The notes beneath the pieces were generated by a model, which had not been told where the DNA came from, did not search any database, and saw nothing but the letters and a program-made list of their open reading frames with translations. A stretch of DNA of 14,138 nucleotides from Candidatus Avoscillospira stercoripullorum. GTDB lineage: Bacteria > Bacillota > Clostridia > Oscillospirales > Oscillospiraceae. Below are positions 1 through 12,491 of the stretch, one piece after another (within the stretch, counting starts at the first letter, position 1; each line of letters starts with the position of its first letter). The DNA lies in contig DVGD01000246.1 of assembly GCA_018712905.1 (NCBI GenBank), positions 1-14,138 of the forward strand, written 5' to 3'. A program made the position numbers and the translations under genes.

Positions 1-138
1 GTAAAACTCCCGTTTTTCCGGGCAGGTGGTGAGCTCAGGGCTCACCGCGGCGGCCAGGGTGCAGCCGGGGGTGGTTTCCATCAAGGACAGGAGCTTTTGC
101 CCCATGCGCCCGGTGGCGCCGTGTACGATAATCTCCAT
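1..138 (-). CDS. dapB: 4-hydroxy-tetrahydrodipicolinate reductase, N-terminal part (cut by window edge)
   Basis: This is the first 46 codons of DapB, the NAD(P)H-dependent enzyme that reduces the DapA product on the way to diaminopimelate and lysine. The visible protein begins MEIIVHGATGRMGQKLL. It carries the GxxGRMG dinucleotide-binding loop at residues 7-13, which is the signature of the DapB Rossmann domain. The ATG is well supported: a GAGGTG Shine-Dalgarno site lies six bases upstream and overlaps the dapA stop codon, so the two genes are probably translationally coupled. Only 10 bases separate the genes. The rest of the gene, including the substrate-binding and catalytic domain, lies outside the window, so its integrity cannot be judged. 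Regulation is presumably shared with dapA through the lysine riboswitch upstream. Confidence 0.93.
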   Translation of the reverse strand, partial: MEIIVHGATGRMGQKLLSLMETTPGCTLAAAVSPELTTCPEKREFY

Positions 139-148
139 GGCTGCCACC

Positions 149-1039
149 TCAGACCATCAAGCCCTGGCGGCGCATCTCGTCCAGAAGCACCTGGCGATGC
201 TGGTCCTCCATGGGCGTCAAGGGCAGGCGCAGATAGTCCTCGCAGAAGCCCATGGCAGCCATGGCAGCCTTGACGGGGATGGGGTTCACCTCGGAGAAGA
301 GGGCGCGGATGAGCTTGAGATACTTGCACTGCATCTCGGCGGCGCCGGAAACGTCCCCGGCGAAGAACTTGTGGCACAGCTCCGACGTCTCCTTGGGCAA
401 AAGGTTAGAAAGCACCGAGATAACGCCCAGGCCGCCCATGGAGAGGATGGGCACGATCTCGTCGTCGTTGCCGGAGTAGATGTCCAGCTTGTCGCCCAGC
501 AGCGCCTTGGTCTCCACAATGGCGGAGATGTTGCCGTTGGCCTCCTTGATGGCGGCGATATTGGGGTGCTCGGCCAGCTTCACATAGGTGGCCGGCTGGA
601 TGGCCGTGCCGGTGCGGGAGGGAACATTATAAATAATGAGGGGCTTGGTGGAGGCGTCGGCGATGGCGTTGTACATGGCCACCAGGCCGTTCTGGGTGGC
701 CTTATTATAGTAGGGCGTCACCACCAGGCAGGCGTCGGCGCCGGCCTGGCAGGCAAAGCGGGTGAGGTCGATGGCGTAGGCCGTGTCGTTGGAGCCGGTG
801 CCGGCGATGACGGGCACGCGGCCGGCAGTGCGCTCCACGGTGAAGGCGATGGCGTCCCGGTGCTCCTGGTCGGTGAGGGTGGAGCCCTCGCCGGTGGTGC
901 CGCAGATCACCAGGGCGTCGATTCCCTGGTCAATCTGCCAGTCGATAAGCCGCCCCAGCTGGGCAAAATCAATGCCGTCGGCGGTAAGGGGGGTAATGAG
1001 GGCTGTCGCTGCGCCTCGAAAGATCGGTTCCTTGGTCAT
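149..1039 (-). CDS. dapA: 4-hydroxy-tetrahydrodipicolinate synthase
   Basis: DapA condenses pyruvate with aspartate semialdehyde, the committed step of the diaminopimelate/lysine pathway in the cytoplasm. The 296-residue length is normal for the family. Visible active-site features are the GTTGE pyruvate-binding motif (residues 47-51), the tyrosine pair in PYYNK (110-111), Tyr137 in IIYNVPSRTG, Arg142, and the Schiff-base Lys165 in AAIKEANGN. The start chosen is MTKEPIF, because AAGGAG lies nine bases upstream. The reading frame stays open further upstream into the riboswitch, and an ATG seven codons earlier (MEKESDT) overlaps that ribosome site, so the longer forms are unlikely. dapA is first in an operon with dapB and follows a lysine riboswitch and terminator. 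Expression should therefore fall when lysine is plentiful. Confidence 0.97.
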   Translation of the reverse strand: MTKEPIFRGAATALITPLTADGIDFAQLGRLIDWQIDQGIDALVICGTTGEGSTLTDQEHRDAIAFTVERTAGRVPVIAGTGSNDTAYAIDLTRFACQAGADACLVVTPYYNKATQNGLVAMYNAIADASTKPLIIYNVPSRTGTAIQPATYVKLAEHPNIAAIKEANGNISAIVETKALLGDKLDIYSGNDDEIVPILSMGGLGVISVLSNLLPKETSELCHKFFAGDVSGAAEMQCKYLKLIRALFSEVNPIPVKAAMAAMGFCEDYLRLPLTPMEDQHRQVLLDEMRRQGLMV

Positions 1040-1067
1040 GGTATCAGACTCCTTTTCCATGGGGTTT

Positions 1068-1101
1068 AAAAAACAGCAGCCGACGGAGGCCGGCTGCTGT
1101 T
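1068..1101 (-). terminator. Riboswitch-controlled intrinsic terminator before dapA
   Basis: On the minus strand a perfect stem, ACAGCAGCCG paired with CGGCTGCTGT (plus positions 1073-1082 and 1091-1100, 8-nt loop), runs straight into six T residues. It lies between the lysine aptamer and the dapA ribosome site, so it is the expression platform. A competing hairpin can be drawn in which TTCAG (1131-1135), overlapping the 3' strand of aptamer stem P1, pairs with CTGAA (1100-1104), overlapping the base of the terminator. This would be the antiterminator. The terminator is seen directly; the antiterminator is my inference and its overlap is short. Confidence 0.9.
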
Positions 1102-1132
1102 CAGAATCGGGGGAGGAATCCACCCGTTCCCT

Positions 1133-1295
1133 GAAAGTAGCTCTCCGCTTGCGCGACAGTCGAAGAGATATTCTCCCTCCGCCCAGCACCGCCTTCCACC
1201 TCGGCGGCCTTCGGCGGTGGTGCCTTTCGCAAGCGGTACAGGCTTGTGAAGCCCTCCCGCCGCTTGTTACTCTTCAACACCGCGCCTCTACTCTC
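1133..1295 (-). promoter_or_regulatory. Lysine riboswitch (L-box) aptamer
   Basis: The minus strand carries the conserved blocks of the lysine riboswitch in order: GAGAGTAGAGGCGCG at the 5' end, AAGAGTA (1268-1274), GCGAAAGG (1223-1230), GCCGAAG (1209-1215), GCTGGGC (1181-1187), ACTGTC (1155-1160) and GGAGAGCTA. These match, block for block, the B. subtilis lysC leader as I remember it. The closing stem P1 is complete: GAGAGTAG (1288-1295) pairs with CTACTTTC (1133-1140) over eight pairs, one of them G-U. Lysine binding should stabilise P1 and allow the downstream terminator to form, shutting off dapA-dapB. The length of about 163 nt is normal for this class. Confidence 0.95.
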
Positions 1296-1312
1296 TTTGT
1301 TTACTTGATGAG

Positions 1313-1341
1313 ATCGTATCATTTCTTGGGGAAATTGTCAA
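1313..1341 (-). promoter_or_regulatory. Sigma-A-type promoter of the dapA-dapB operon
   Basis: On the minus strand a perfect -35 box, TTGACA (1336-1341), is followed after exactly 17 bases by TACGAT (1313-1318), four of six matches to the -10 consensus. Transcription should start near 1306, about ten bases before the riboswitch aptamer, which is the expected geometry. Confidence 0.85.
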
Positions 1342-1431
1342 TGGTCTGCCGCAGATTTCCGCGCCGGCCGCATGCTGATACAGTTTATTCATATTTCTTT
1401 CAAAAAATGTTCGATTTTTCGTTACCGGTCG

Positions 1432-1463
1432 TTCAAGATTTCCCGGGGGAAATCCTGTATTAT
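1432..1463 (+). promoter_or_regulatory. Possible plus-strand promoter with an 18-bp palindrome, upstream of tspO
   Basis: A good -10 candidate, TATTAT (1458-1463), is preceded by a perfect inverted repeat GATTTCCC-GG-GGGAAATC (1437-1454). The nearest -35-like hexamer is TTCAAG (1432-1437), a poor match, with a 20-base spacer. A palindrome filling an over-long spacer recalls MerR-type promoters, but no merR gene is in the window and the match to that arrangement is loose. The palindrome is seen directly. That it is an operator, and that it serves tspO rather than the divergent dapA promoter about 100 bases away, is inference. Confidence 0.4.
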
Positions 1464-1498
1464 ATAGCCATCAGGACGGAACAACAAAGCCTCCTGTC

Positions 1499-1558
1499 AT
1501 GATAGATGCAAGTTTTCTCTTTCTCCTCTCTTTTCTTCTTTCTCTTTCTCTCTCTTAA
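1499..1558 (+). other. 44-nt pure pyrimidine tract; possible 19-residue leader peptide
   Basis: Positions 1513-1556 are C and T only, and include the 12-base direct repeat TTTCTCTTTCTC at 1514-1525 and 1539-1550. An ATG at 1499 opens a frame through the whole tract, giving MIDASFLFLLSFLLSLSLS, whose last 15 residues are 7 Leu, 5 Ser and 3 Phe. It ends at a TAA (1556-1558) that overlaps the first bases of a terminator stem. Against its being a gene: there is no recognisable Shine-Dalgarno site, and any frame of a pyrimidine tract reads Phe/Leu/Ser/Pro. Alternatives are an unstructured Rho-loading region, a protein-binding site on the RNA, or a triplex-forming DNA tract. Confidence 0.3.
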
Positions 1559-1597
1559 ACGCAGGCCGCCCGGTGATCCCGGGCGGTTTGCGTTTTT
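1557..1597 (+). terminator. Strong intrinsic terminator or attenuator ahead of tspO
   Basis: A 17-pair uninterrupted stem (arms 1557-1573 and 1579-1595, two G-U pairs, loop TGATC) ends in a run of T. No coding gene precedes it on the plus strand within the preceding 300 bases, and no promoter is evident between it and tspO 50 bases later. It therefore either ends a small RNA of about 130 nt or acts as an attenuator for tspO. Confidence 0.85.
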
Positions 1598-1645
1598 GTA
1601 TATCTCCTGCTGCGGCGGCATATGCTAGGGCGGGAGGGATTTGGT

Positions 1646-2116
1646 GTGCGAAAAAAACCTTGGCTTGCAACATTGAGCTTTATTTTGCTCACCGAGGCTG
1701 TGGGCGGCCTCAGCGCACTCCTCAGCGGCGGGATGGAACTCTATGAAAGCGGCATTCAAAAGCCGCCGCTCTCGCCGCCGGGCATAGTGTTCCCCATTGT
1801 GTGGACGATTCTCTTTGCCCTTTTGGGTATCGGCGCGGCGCGGATCTACCTGGCGCCGGATTCTCCCGAGCGAACCAAGGCGCTGACACTCTACTTTGTG
1901 CAGCTGGCCGTCAACTTTTTCTGGAGCATTCTCTTTTTCCGGTTTGAGGCCTTCGGATTTGCGCTTTTGTGGCTGATTTTACTGTGGATTTTGATTCTCT
2001 GGATGGCCGACGCCTTCGCCCAGGTGGACAAATGGGCGTCGGCGCTGCAAATTCCCTATATCCTATGGGTAGCCTTTGCGGGATACCTGAACTTCGGCGT
2101 CTGGCGGCTCAATTGA
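1646..2116 (+). CDS. tspO: TspO/MBR-family membrane protein (tryptophan-rich sensory protein)
   Basis: A 156-residue integral membrane protein of the TspO/MBR family, relatives of the mitochondrial translocator protein that bind porphyrins and related ligands. Five hydrophobic segments are visible at about residues 5-25, 47-69, 80-98, 102-122 and 132-153, as the family requires. Family motifs include KPPLSPPGIVFPIVWTILF (39-57), NFFWSILFF (90-98) and the C-terminal PYILWVAFAGYLNFGVWRLN. The GTG at 1646 is chosen as start because GGGAGGGA lies six bases upstream. An in-frame ATG at 1622 would add eight residues but has no ribosome site. The gene is alone between a strong upstream terminator and a bidirectional downstream one, so its expression seems to need read-through of the upstream hairpin. 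The family is clear; the ligand and physiological role in this organism are not visible from sequence. Confidence 0.93.
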   Translation: MRKKPWLATLSFILLTEAVGGLSALLSGGMELYESGIQKPPLSPPGIVFPIVWTILFALLGIGAARIYLAPDSPERTKALTLYFVQLAVNFFWSILFFRFEAFGFALLWLILLWILILWMADAFAQVDKWASALQIPYILWVAFAGYLNFGVWRLN

Positions 2117-2118
2117 GT

Positions 2119-2158
2119 GCGCCGCCTGCGCGGCGCGGGTCGATGCGGACATCGACCC
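2119..2158. repeat. Two back-to-back palindromes (REP-like intergenic element)
   Basis: Immediately after the tspO stop there are two perfect hairpins without a gap: GCGCCGC-ctgc-GCGGCGC (2119-2136) and GGGTCGATG-cgga-CATCGACCC (2137-2158). Neither is followed by a T run, and a proper terminator stands 12 bases further on, so they are not needed for termination. They resemble dispersed extragenic palindromes of high-GC Clostridia, but only one copy is visible in this window. Confidence 0.55.
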
Positions 2159-2170
2159 CTAGGATTTTGC

Positions 2171-2206
2171 AAAAAACCGGTGCGCTGCAAAGCGCACCGG
2201 TTTTTT
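2171..2206. terminator. Bidirectional terminator between convergent tspO and rpoC
   Basis: A perfect 16-base inverted repeat with loop GCAA has six A at its left end and six T at its right end, so it reads as stem plus U-run on both strands. It serves tspO on the plus strand and rpoC on the minus strand. The rpoC stop codon is only two bases away. Confidence 0.95.
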
Positions 2207-2208
2207 CC

Positions 2209-5814
<3,606 letters not shown>

Positions 5815-5828
5815 AAAGTATCGCCTCC

Positions 5829-9545
<3,717 letters not shown>

Positions 9546-9701
9546 GTAAGATCATCACAGCCTTTCCTTTGGAATTCGCGTAGTTGGCACACCCGGCGGT
9601 GTTGTCGAAAAGTTCAAAATTGCATCTTGCAATCTCCGCTGCGCCATGATAAACTAACCATGGAGACAAGCGGATCCACGATGCACTTAGGCATGGTGGA
9701 T
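9546..9701 (-). promoter_or_regulatory. Structured 5' leader of the rpoBC transcript
   Basis: About 150 nt lie between the predicted transcription start (near 9699) and the rpoB ATG. On the minus strand three hairpins are visible. ATCCAC-C-ATGC pairs with GCAT-C-GTGGAT (9674-9701) and sits at the very 5' end of the RNA. AGATTGC pairs with GCAATTT (9617-9635) and is followed by a few U. ACACC pairs with GGTGT (9589-9602). No known riboswitch class or ribosomal-protein binding site is recognised. A 5'-terminal hairpin could protect the messenger from decay, and the second could weakly terminate; both roles are inference. Confidence 0.5.
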
Positions 9702-9705
9702 TGTT

Positions 9706-9734
9706 ATTATATCATATGTGTTTTCTCCCGTCAA
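9706..9734 (-). promoter_or_regulatory. Strong sigma-A promoter of rpoB-rpoC
   Basis: On the minus strand TTGACG (9729-9734) is separated by exactly 17 bases from a perfect TATAAT (9706-9711), which is also preceded by TG one base upstream, making an extended -10. This is the best promoter in the window, fitting the demand for core polymerase subunits. It shows that rpoBC can be transcribed independently of an upstream ribosomal protein operon. Confidence 0.92.
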
Positions 9735-9757
9735 TTGGATATTGGGGAAAATATGCA

Positions 9758-9784
9758 CCATTTTTGTGTTTTGCACAAAGATGG
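9758..9784. repeat. Imperfect palindrome upstream of the rpoB promoter
   Basis: The 27-base element is CCAT-t-TTTGTG, a 5-base centre, then CACAAA-g-ATGG, so 10 of 11 arm positions pair. It is A/T-rich and ends about 24 bases upstream of the rpoB -35 box, a position suited to an activator or UP-like element. No T run follows on either strand at the right spacing. The bound factor, if any, is unknown. Confidence 0.4.
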
Positions 9785-9800
9785 TTTTTGTTTTTTATGC

Positions 9801-9839
9801 AAAAAACGAAATTTCCCCCGCCGCTCTTCGCGGCGGGGG
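9801..9839 (-). terminator. Probable clpC terminator
   Basis: A ten-pair GC-rich stem (9815-9824 with 9830-9839, 5-nt loop) would be followed on the minus strand by AAATTTCG and then six T (9801-9806). The T run is eight bases from the stem rather than adjacent, so termination may be incomplete. It is the only candidate terminator between clpC and the rpoB promoter. A weaker T5 also follows the stem on the plus strand. Confidence 0.65.
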
Positions 9840-9902
9840 CACGATTTTTGACTGGGTCTTCGCATGAGGACGGCCGCTGCTGAGCTTGGGGCAGGGCGCC
9901 TG

Positions 9903-9990
9903 CATACTGTCCCCATGGAAAAAGCGGAATGGCCTTACGCTGTAGTCATTGCAGTATGGCAAAGCAGCTATTGCCTGATGAAACTGCAAT
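9903..9990. other. Structured non-coding stretch downstream of clpC
   Basis: The 194 bases between the clpC stop and its probable terminator hold no gene I can support, but they are rich in inverted repeats. ATTGCAGT (9948-9955) pairs with ACTGCAAT (9983-9990), and nested inside it GGCAA (9958-9962) pairs with TTGCC (9971-9975). Alternatively CATACTG (9903-9909) pairs with CAGTATG (9952-9958), which cannot coexist with the first stem. In the clpC transcript this would be a 3' untranslated region with two exclusive folds. It could also be a small RNA or a decayed repeat. No RNA family is recognised. Confidence 0.35.
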
Positions 9991-10033
9991 ATCTTTTCAG
10001 GAGCGTTTCTGCCAGAAATGGTACCAATCCAAT

Positions 10034-12367
10034 TCATTCTCCCACCAGCGTGATTCGGTCTTTTTCCACGGCTGTGAACAGCCGCGGTTTTTTCTCGGAT
10101 TCGAGGAGGATCTTCGCCGCCGGGGCTTCGATCTGGCTGCGGATGGCGCGGCGAAGCTCCCTTGCCCCGGCTTTGCTCTTGGCGCACTGGCGGGCGAGGC
10201 AGGCCGCCGTCTCCGCGCCGGCGGTGAGCTCCAGCCCCGCCCGGCGGGCGCGGCAAACCGTCTCCTCCAGCTCCTTTTTCGCGATGGCCGAGAGCGCCTC
10301 CTCGGAAAGGGGCGAGAACGTCACCACCGCGTCCAGCCGCCCTAAAAACTCCGGTGGGAAGAATTCCCGCAGCGCCTGCTGTGCCGGCTCCGGCGAGGCC
10401 GCGCCCAAAAAGCCCACCTGCTCCAAATTGTTCCGGCCGCTGCCCAGGTTGGAGGTCATGACCACAATGGTATTGCGGAAGTCCACGTGCCGCCCCATGG
10501 AGTCGGTGAGGATGCCGTCCTCCAGCACCTGCAAAAGGATGGACGAGACGTCCCGGTGCGCCTTCTCCAGCTCGTCGAAGAGCACCACCGAATAGGGTCT
10601 CCTGCGCACCTTCTCGGTGAGCTCGCCGCCCTCACCATGTCCCACATAGCCGGGCGGCGCGCCAAGCAAACGAGAGACGGCGTGCTGCTCCATAAATTCC
10701 GACATGTCCAGGCGGATGAGGGCGTCGGCGCTTCCGTAGACGCAGTCGGCCAAGGCTTTGCAAAGCGCCGTCTTCCCCACGCCGGTGGAGCCCAAGAACA
10801 TCAGCGACGCTACCGGACGTCTCTCGTCGGCCAGCCCCATGCGTCCCCGGCACACAGCCTCGGTCACCGCCGCCACAGCCTGCGCCTGCCCCATCACCTG
10901 CCGGGAGAGCGCCTCCCCCAGTCCCAAAAGCCGCTCCCGGTCGGACTGGCTGAGCTTGCCCACGGGAATCCCCGTACGGCGGGACACCGCCGCGGCCACG
11001 TCCTCTGCCTCCACCTGCTCCTTTCCAAAGAGCCCCCGCTGCTGGCGTAGAAGCTGCTGGAGCTTATTGCGCAGCGTGGCCGCGTGCTCAAAGCGGTTTT
11101 CCTGCACCGCCAGGCTCAGCTCCGCCTTGAGCTGCCGCTGCACCTCGTCGCCGCCCATGTCGCCCCGACGCTTATTTCCGGCGCGGGCGGCGGCCTCGTC
11201 GAGAAGATCCACCGCCTTGTCCGGGAGGAAGTGGTCGGGAAGGTACCGGCGGCTCAAGTCCACCGCCGCCTCCAGGGCAGCACGGCTGATGCGGATTCGG
11301 TGGTGCTGCTCCAGACCAGGCCGGAGTCCCTCGAGCATCTCCAGCGCCGTCTCCCGGTCGGGCTCCTTCACTAAAACAGGCCGGAACCGCCGCTCCAGTG
11401 CCGCATCCTTCTCCACGTGTCGGCGGTACTCCTCCAGGGTGGTGGCGCCGAGAATCTGTACCTCTCCCCTGCCCAAGGCGGGCTTTAGCAGGTTGGCCGC
11501 GTCGATGGCGCCCTCCGCCGCCCCCGCGCCCACCAGGGTGTGCATCTCATCGACGAAGAGAATCACGTTGCCGCTGCGGCGAATTTCCGCCAGAATATCC
11601 CGCACCCGCTCCTCAAATTCGCCGCGGTACTTGGTGCCGGCCAGGACGCTGGCCAGGTTCAAAGAGAAGAGCCGCTTGGACTTGAGCTGTTCGGGCACCT
11701 TGCCCTGCGCCATGCGCTGCGCCAGCCCCTCCACCACCGCCGTCTTGCCCACGCCGGGCTCACCGATGAGGGCGGGGTTATTCTTATTCTTCCGGCAGAG
11801 AATCCCGATCACCGTCTCGATCTCCTCTTCCCGGCCGATCACCGGCTCCATGGTCGGGGCGCGCTCCACCAGATCTTCACAAAATTGTTCCAAAAGACGC
11901 ATATAGACGCCCCTTTCCTCCGTTTGATGGATGGTTTGGTGCAGATACACCGTTTCATAGAGCTCGGTGAACAGGCAGTTGAGGCAGGTGCCGTTCTCCG
12001 AGAGCAGCCGCGCCGCCGTGGATTCTCCCGACCGCAGAATGGCCGCCAGGAGATGCGCCGTGCCCACTTGGGTCTCGCCCATCTGCCGCGCCTCCCCCGC
12101 CGCCACGGCAAGAATCTCCACGGCGGTGGACGAAAGGCCGTGGAGCAGCGGCAAGTCCGGCGTGCCCTCGCCCCGCCGCGCCCGCAAGAGCCGCCTGAGC
12201 GCCTCGGGATCCCAGCCGTTGTCCCGCAGCAGCCGTGCCGCGGCGCTGCCCCGCCGGGTAAGCAGCGCCAACAACAAATGCTCACTGCCCACCTGGCTGT
12301 GCCCCAGCGCCACAGCCTCGGTGCGCGCCGCCGCCAACAGTTGCTCCAGCTCCCGGCTCAAGTCCAT
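10034..12367 (-). CDS. clpC: ClpC-type AAA+ unfoldase (ATP-dependent Clp protease ATP-binding subunit)
   Basis: A 777-residue Hsp100 unfoldase with two AAA+ modules that should feed substrates to ClpP. Two N-domain repeats lie at about residues 3-65 and 78-140. Module 1 has Walker A GEPGVGKT (202-209), Walker B VILFVDE (268-274) and the ERRF arginine-finger region near 325. The short middle domain contains a UVR-like helix (AVQENRFEHAATLRNKLQQL, 420-439), typical of ClpC and not ClpB. Module 2 has Walker A GSTGVGKT (526-533), Walker B VVLFDE (594-599), and a VGF ClpP-docking tripeptide (651-653). Two small departures from consensus are Ser527, usually Pro, and PEFLGRLD where PEF(I/L)NRID is usual. 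The second ATG (12367) is chosen because GGAGGG then lies six to seven bases upstream; the first ATG almost abuts that site. The usual partners ctsR, mcsA and mcsB are not adjacent, and no CtsR or CIRCE operator is seen upstream. Confidence 0.93.
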   Translation of the reverse strand: MDLSRELEQLLAAARTEAVALGHSQVGSEHLLLALLTRRGSAAARLLRDNGWDPEALRRLLRARRGEGTPDLPLLHGLSSTAVEILAVAAGEARQMGETQVGTAHLLAAILRSGESTAARLLSENGTCLNCLFTELYETVYLHQTIHQTEERGVYMRLLEQFCEDLVERAPTMEPVIGREEEIETVIGILCRKNKNNPALIGEPGVGKTAVVEGLAQRMAQGKVPEQLKSKRLFSLNLASVLAGTKYRGEFEERVRDILAEIRRSGNVILFVDEMHTLVGAGAAEGAIDAANLLKPALGRGEVQILGATTLEEYRRHVEKDAALERRFRPVLVKEPDRETALEMLEGLRPGLEQHHRIRISRAALEAAVDLSRRYLPDHFLPDKAVDLLDEAAARAGNKRRGDMGGDEVQRQLKAELSLAVQENRFEHAATLRNKLQQLLRQQRGLFGKEQVEAEDVAAAVSRRTGIPVGKLSQSDRERLLGLGEALSRQVMGQAQAVAAVTEAVCRGRMGLADERRPVASLMFLGSTGVGKTALCKALADCVYGSADALIRLDMSEFMEQHAVSRLLGAPPGYVGHGEGGELTEKVRRRPYSVVLFDELEKAHRDVSSILLQVLEDGILTDSMGRHVDFRNTIVVMTSNLGSGRNNLEQVGFLGAASPEPAQQALREFFPPEFLGRLDAVVTFSPLSEEALSAIAKKELEETVCRARRAGLELTAGAETAACLARQCAKSKAGARELRRAIRSQIEAPAAKILLESEKKPRLFTAVEKDRITLVGE

Positions 12368-12413
12368 GTCCATCCCTCCTTGTCACCTTGGAAGTTTTCC
12401 CCGACGGCGGGAA

Positions 12414-12422
12414 TTTATACCA
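12414..12422 (-). promoter_or_regulatory. Possible extended -10 promoter of clpC
   Basis: On the minus strand TGG-TATAAA (12414-12422) fits an extended -10 element, 47 bases before the clpC start codon. No -35 box is visible 16-18 bases further upstream, where the sequence is a GCGCGC run. An extended -10 promoter can work without one, but activity may depend on an activator. Confidence 0.5.
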
Positions 12423-12442
12423 GCAATTCCAGTTTGCGCGCG

Positions 12443-12488
12443 CTTGCCGCTGCAAATCGGGCAAGAAATCTGAAAAGTGCCAGATTTC
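12443..12488. repeat. Two palindromes in the divergent clpC/ferredoxin control region
   Basis: CTTGCC-(11 nt)-GGCAAG (12443-12465) is followed, sharing its last base, by the perfect GAAATCTG-(8 nt)-CAGATTTC (12465-12488). The second ends three bases before the ferredoxin -35 box, and both lie upstream of the clpC -10. They are placed to act as operators for one or both genes. The sequences do not match the CtsR, CIRCE or Rex consensus sites as I know them. Confidence 0.4.
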
Positions 12489-12491
12489 CAT

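Noticed and set aside
26..1069. A 347-codon plus-strand frame opposite dapA, and other plus-strand frames between 252 and 1502
   Set aside because: They are shadows of dapA and of the riboswitch in other frames. dapA on the minus strand is certain from its active-site motifs.
1101..1322. A 73-codon minus-strand frame upstream of dapA, and the N-terminal extension of dapA into the same region
   Set aside because: Both lie within the lysine riboswitch and its terminator. Conserved RNA blocks explain the sequence, and dapA has a good ribosome site at the shorter start.
1470..1600. T-box or other known riboswitch in the tspO leader
   Set aside because: Searched by eye for the T-box motif and for SAM, TPP, glycine and cobalamin signatures on the plus strand; none is present. 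Only a small stem CAGGA/TCCTG, the pyrimidine tract and the terminator are seen.
9612..9696. A 26-codon minus-strand frame (MPKCIVDPLVSM...) in the rpoB leader
   Set aside because: There is no ribosome site, its ATG is within the 5'-terminal hairpin, and there is no codon pattern suggesting an attenuator peptide.
9795..10037. An 80-codon minus-strand frame (MNWIGTISGRNAPEKIL...) whose ATG overlaps the clpC stop codon
   Set aside because: The overlap could allow translational coupling, but the GGGAG ribosome site is only about two bases from the ATG. The frame runs through the terminator stem, its product resembles nothing I know, and the interval looks like structured RNA.
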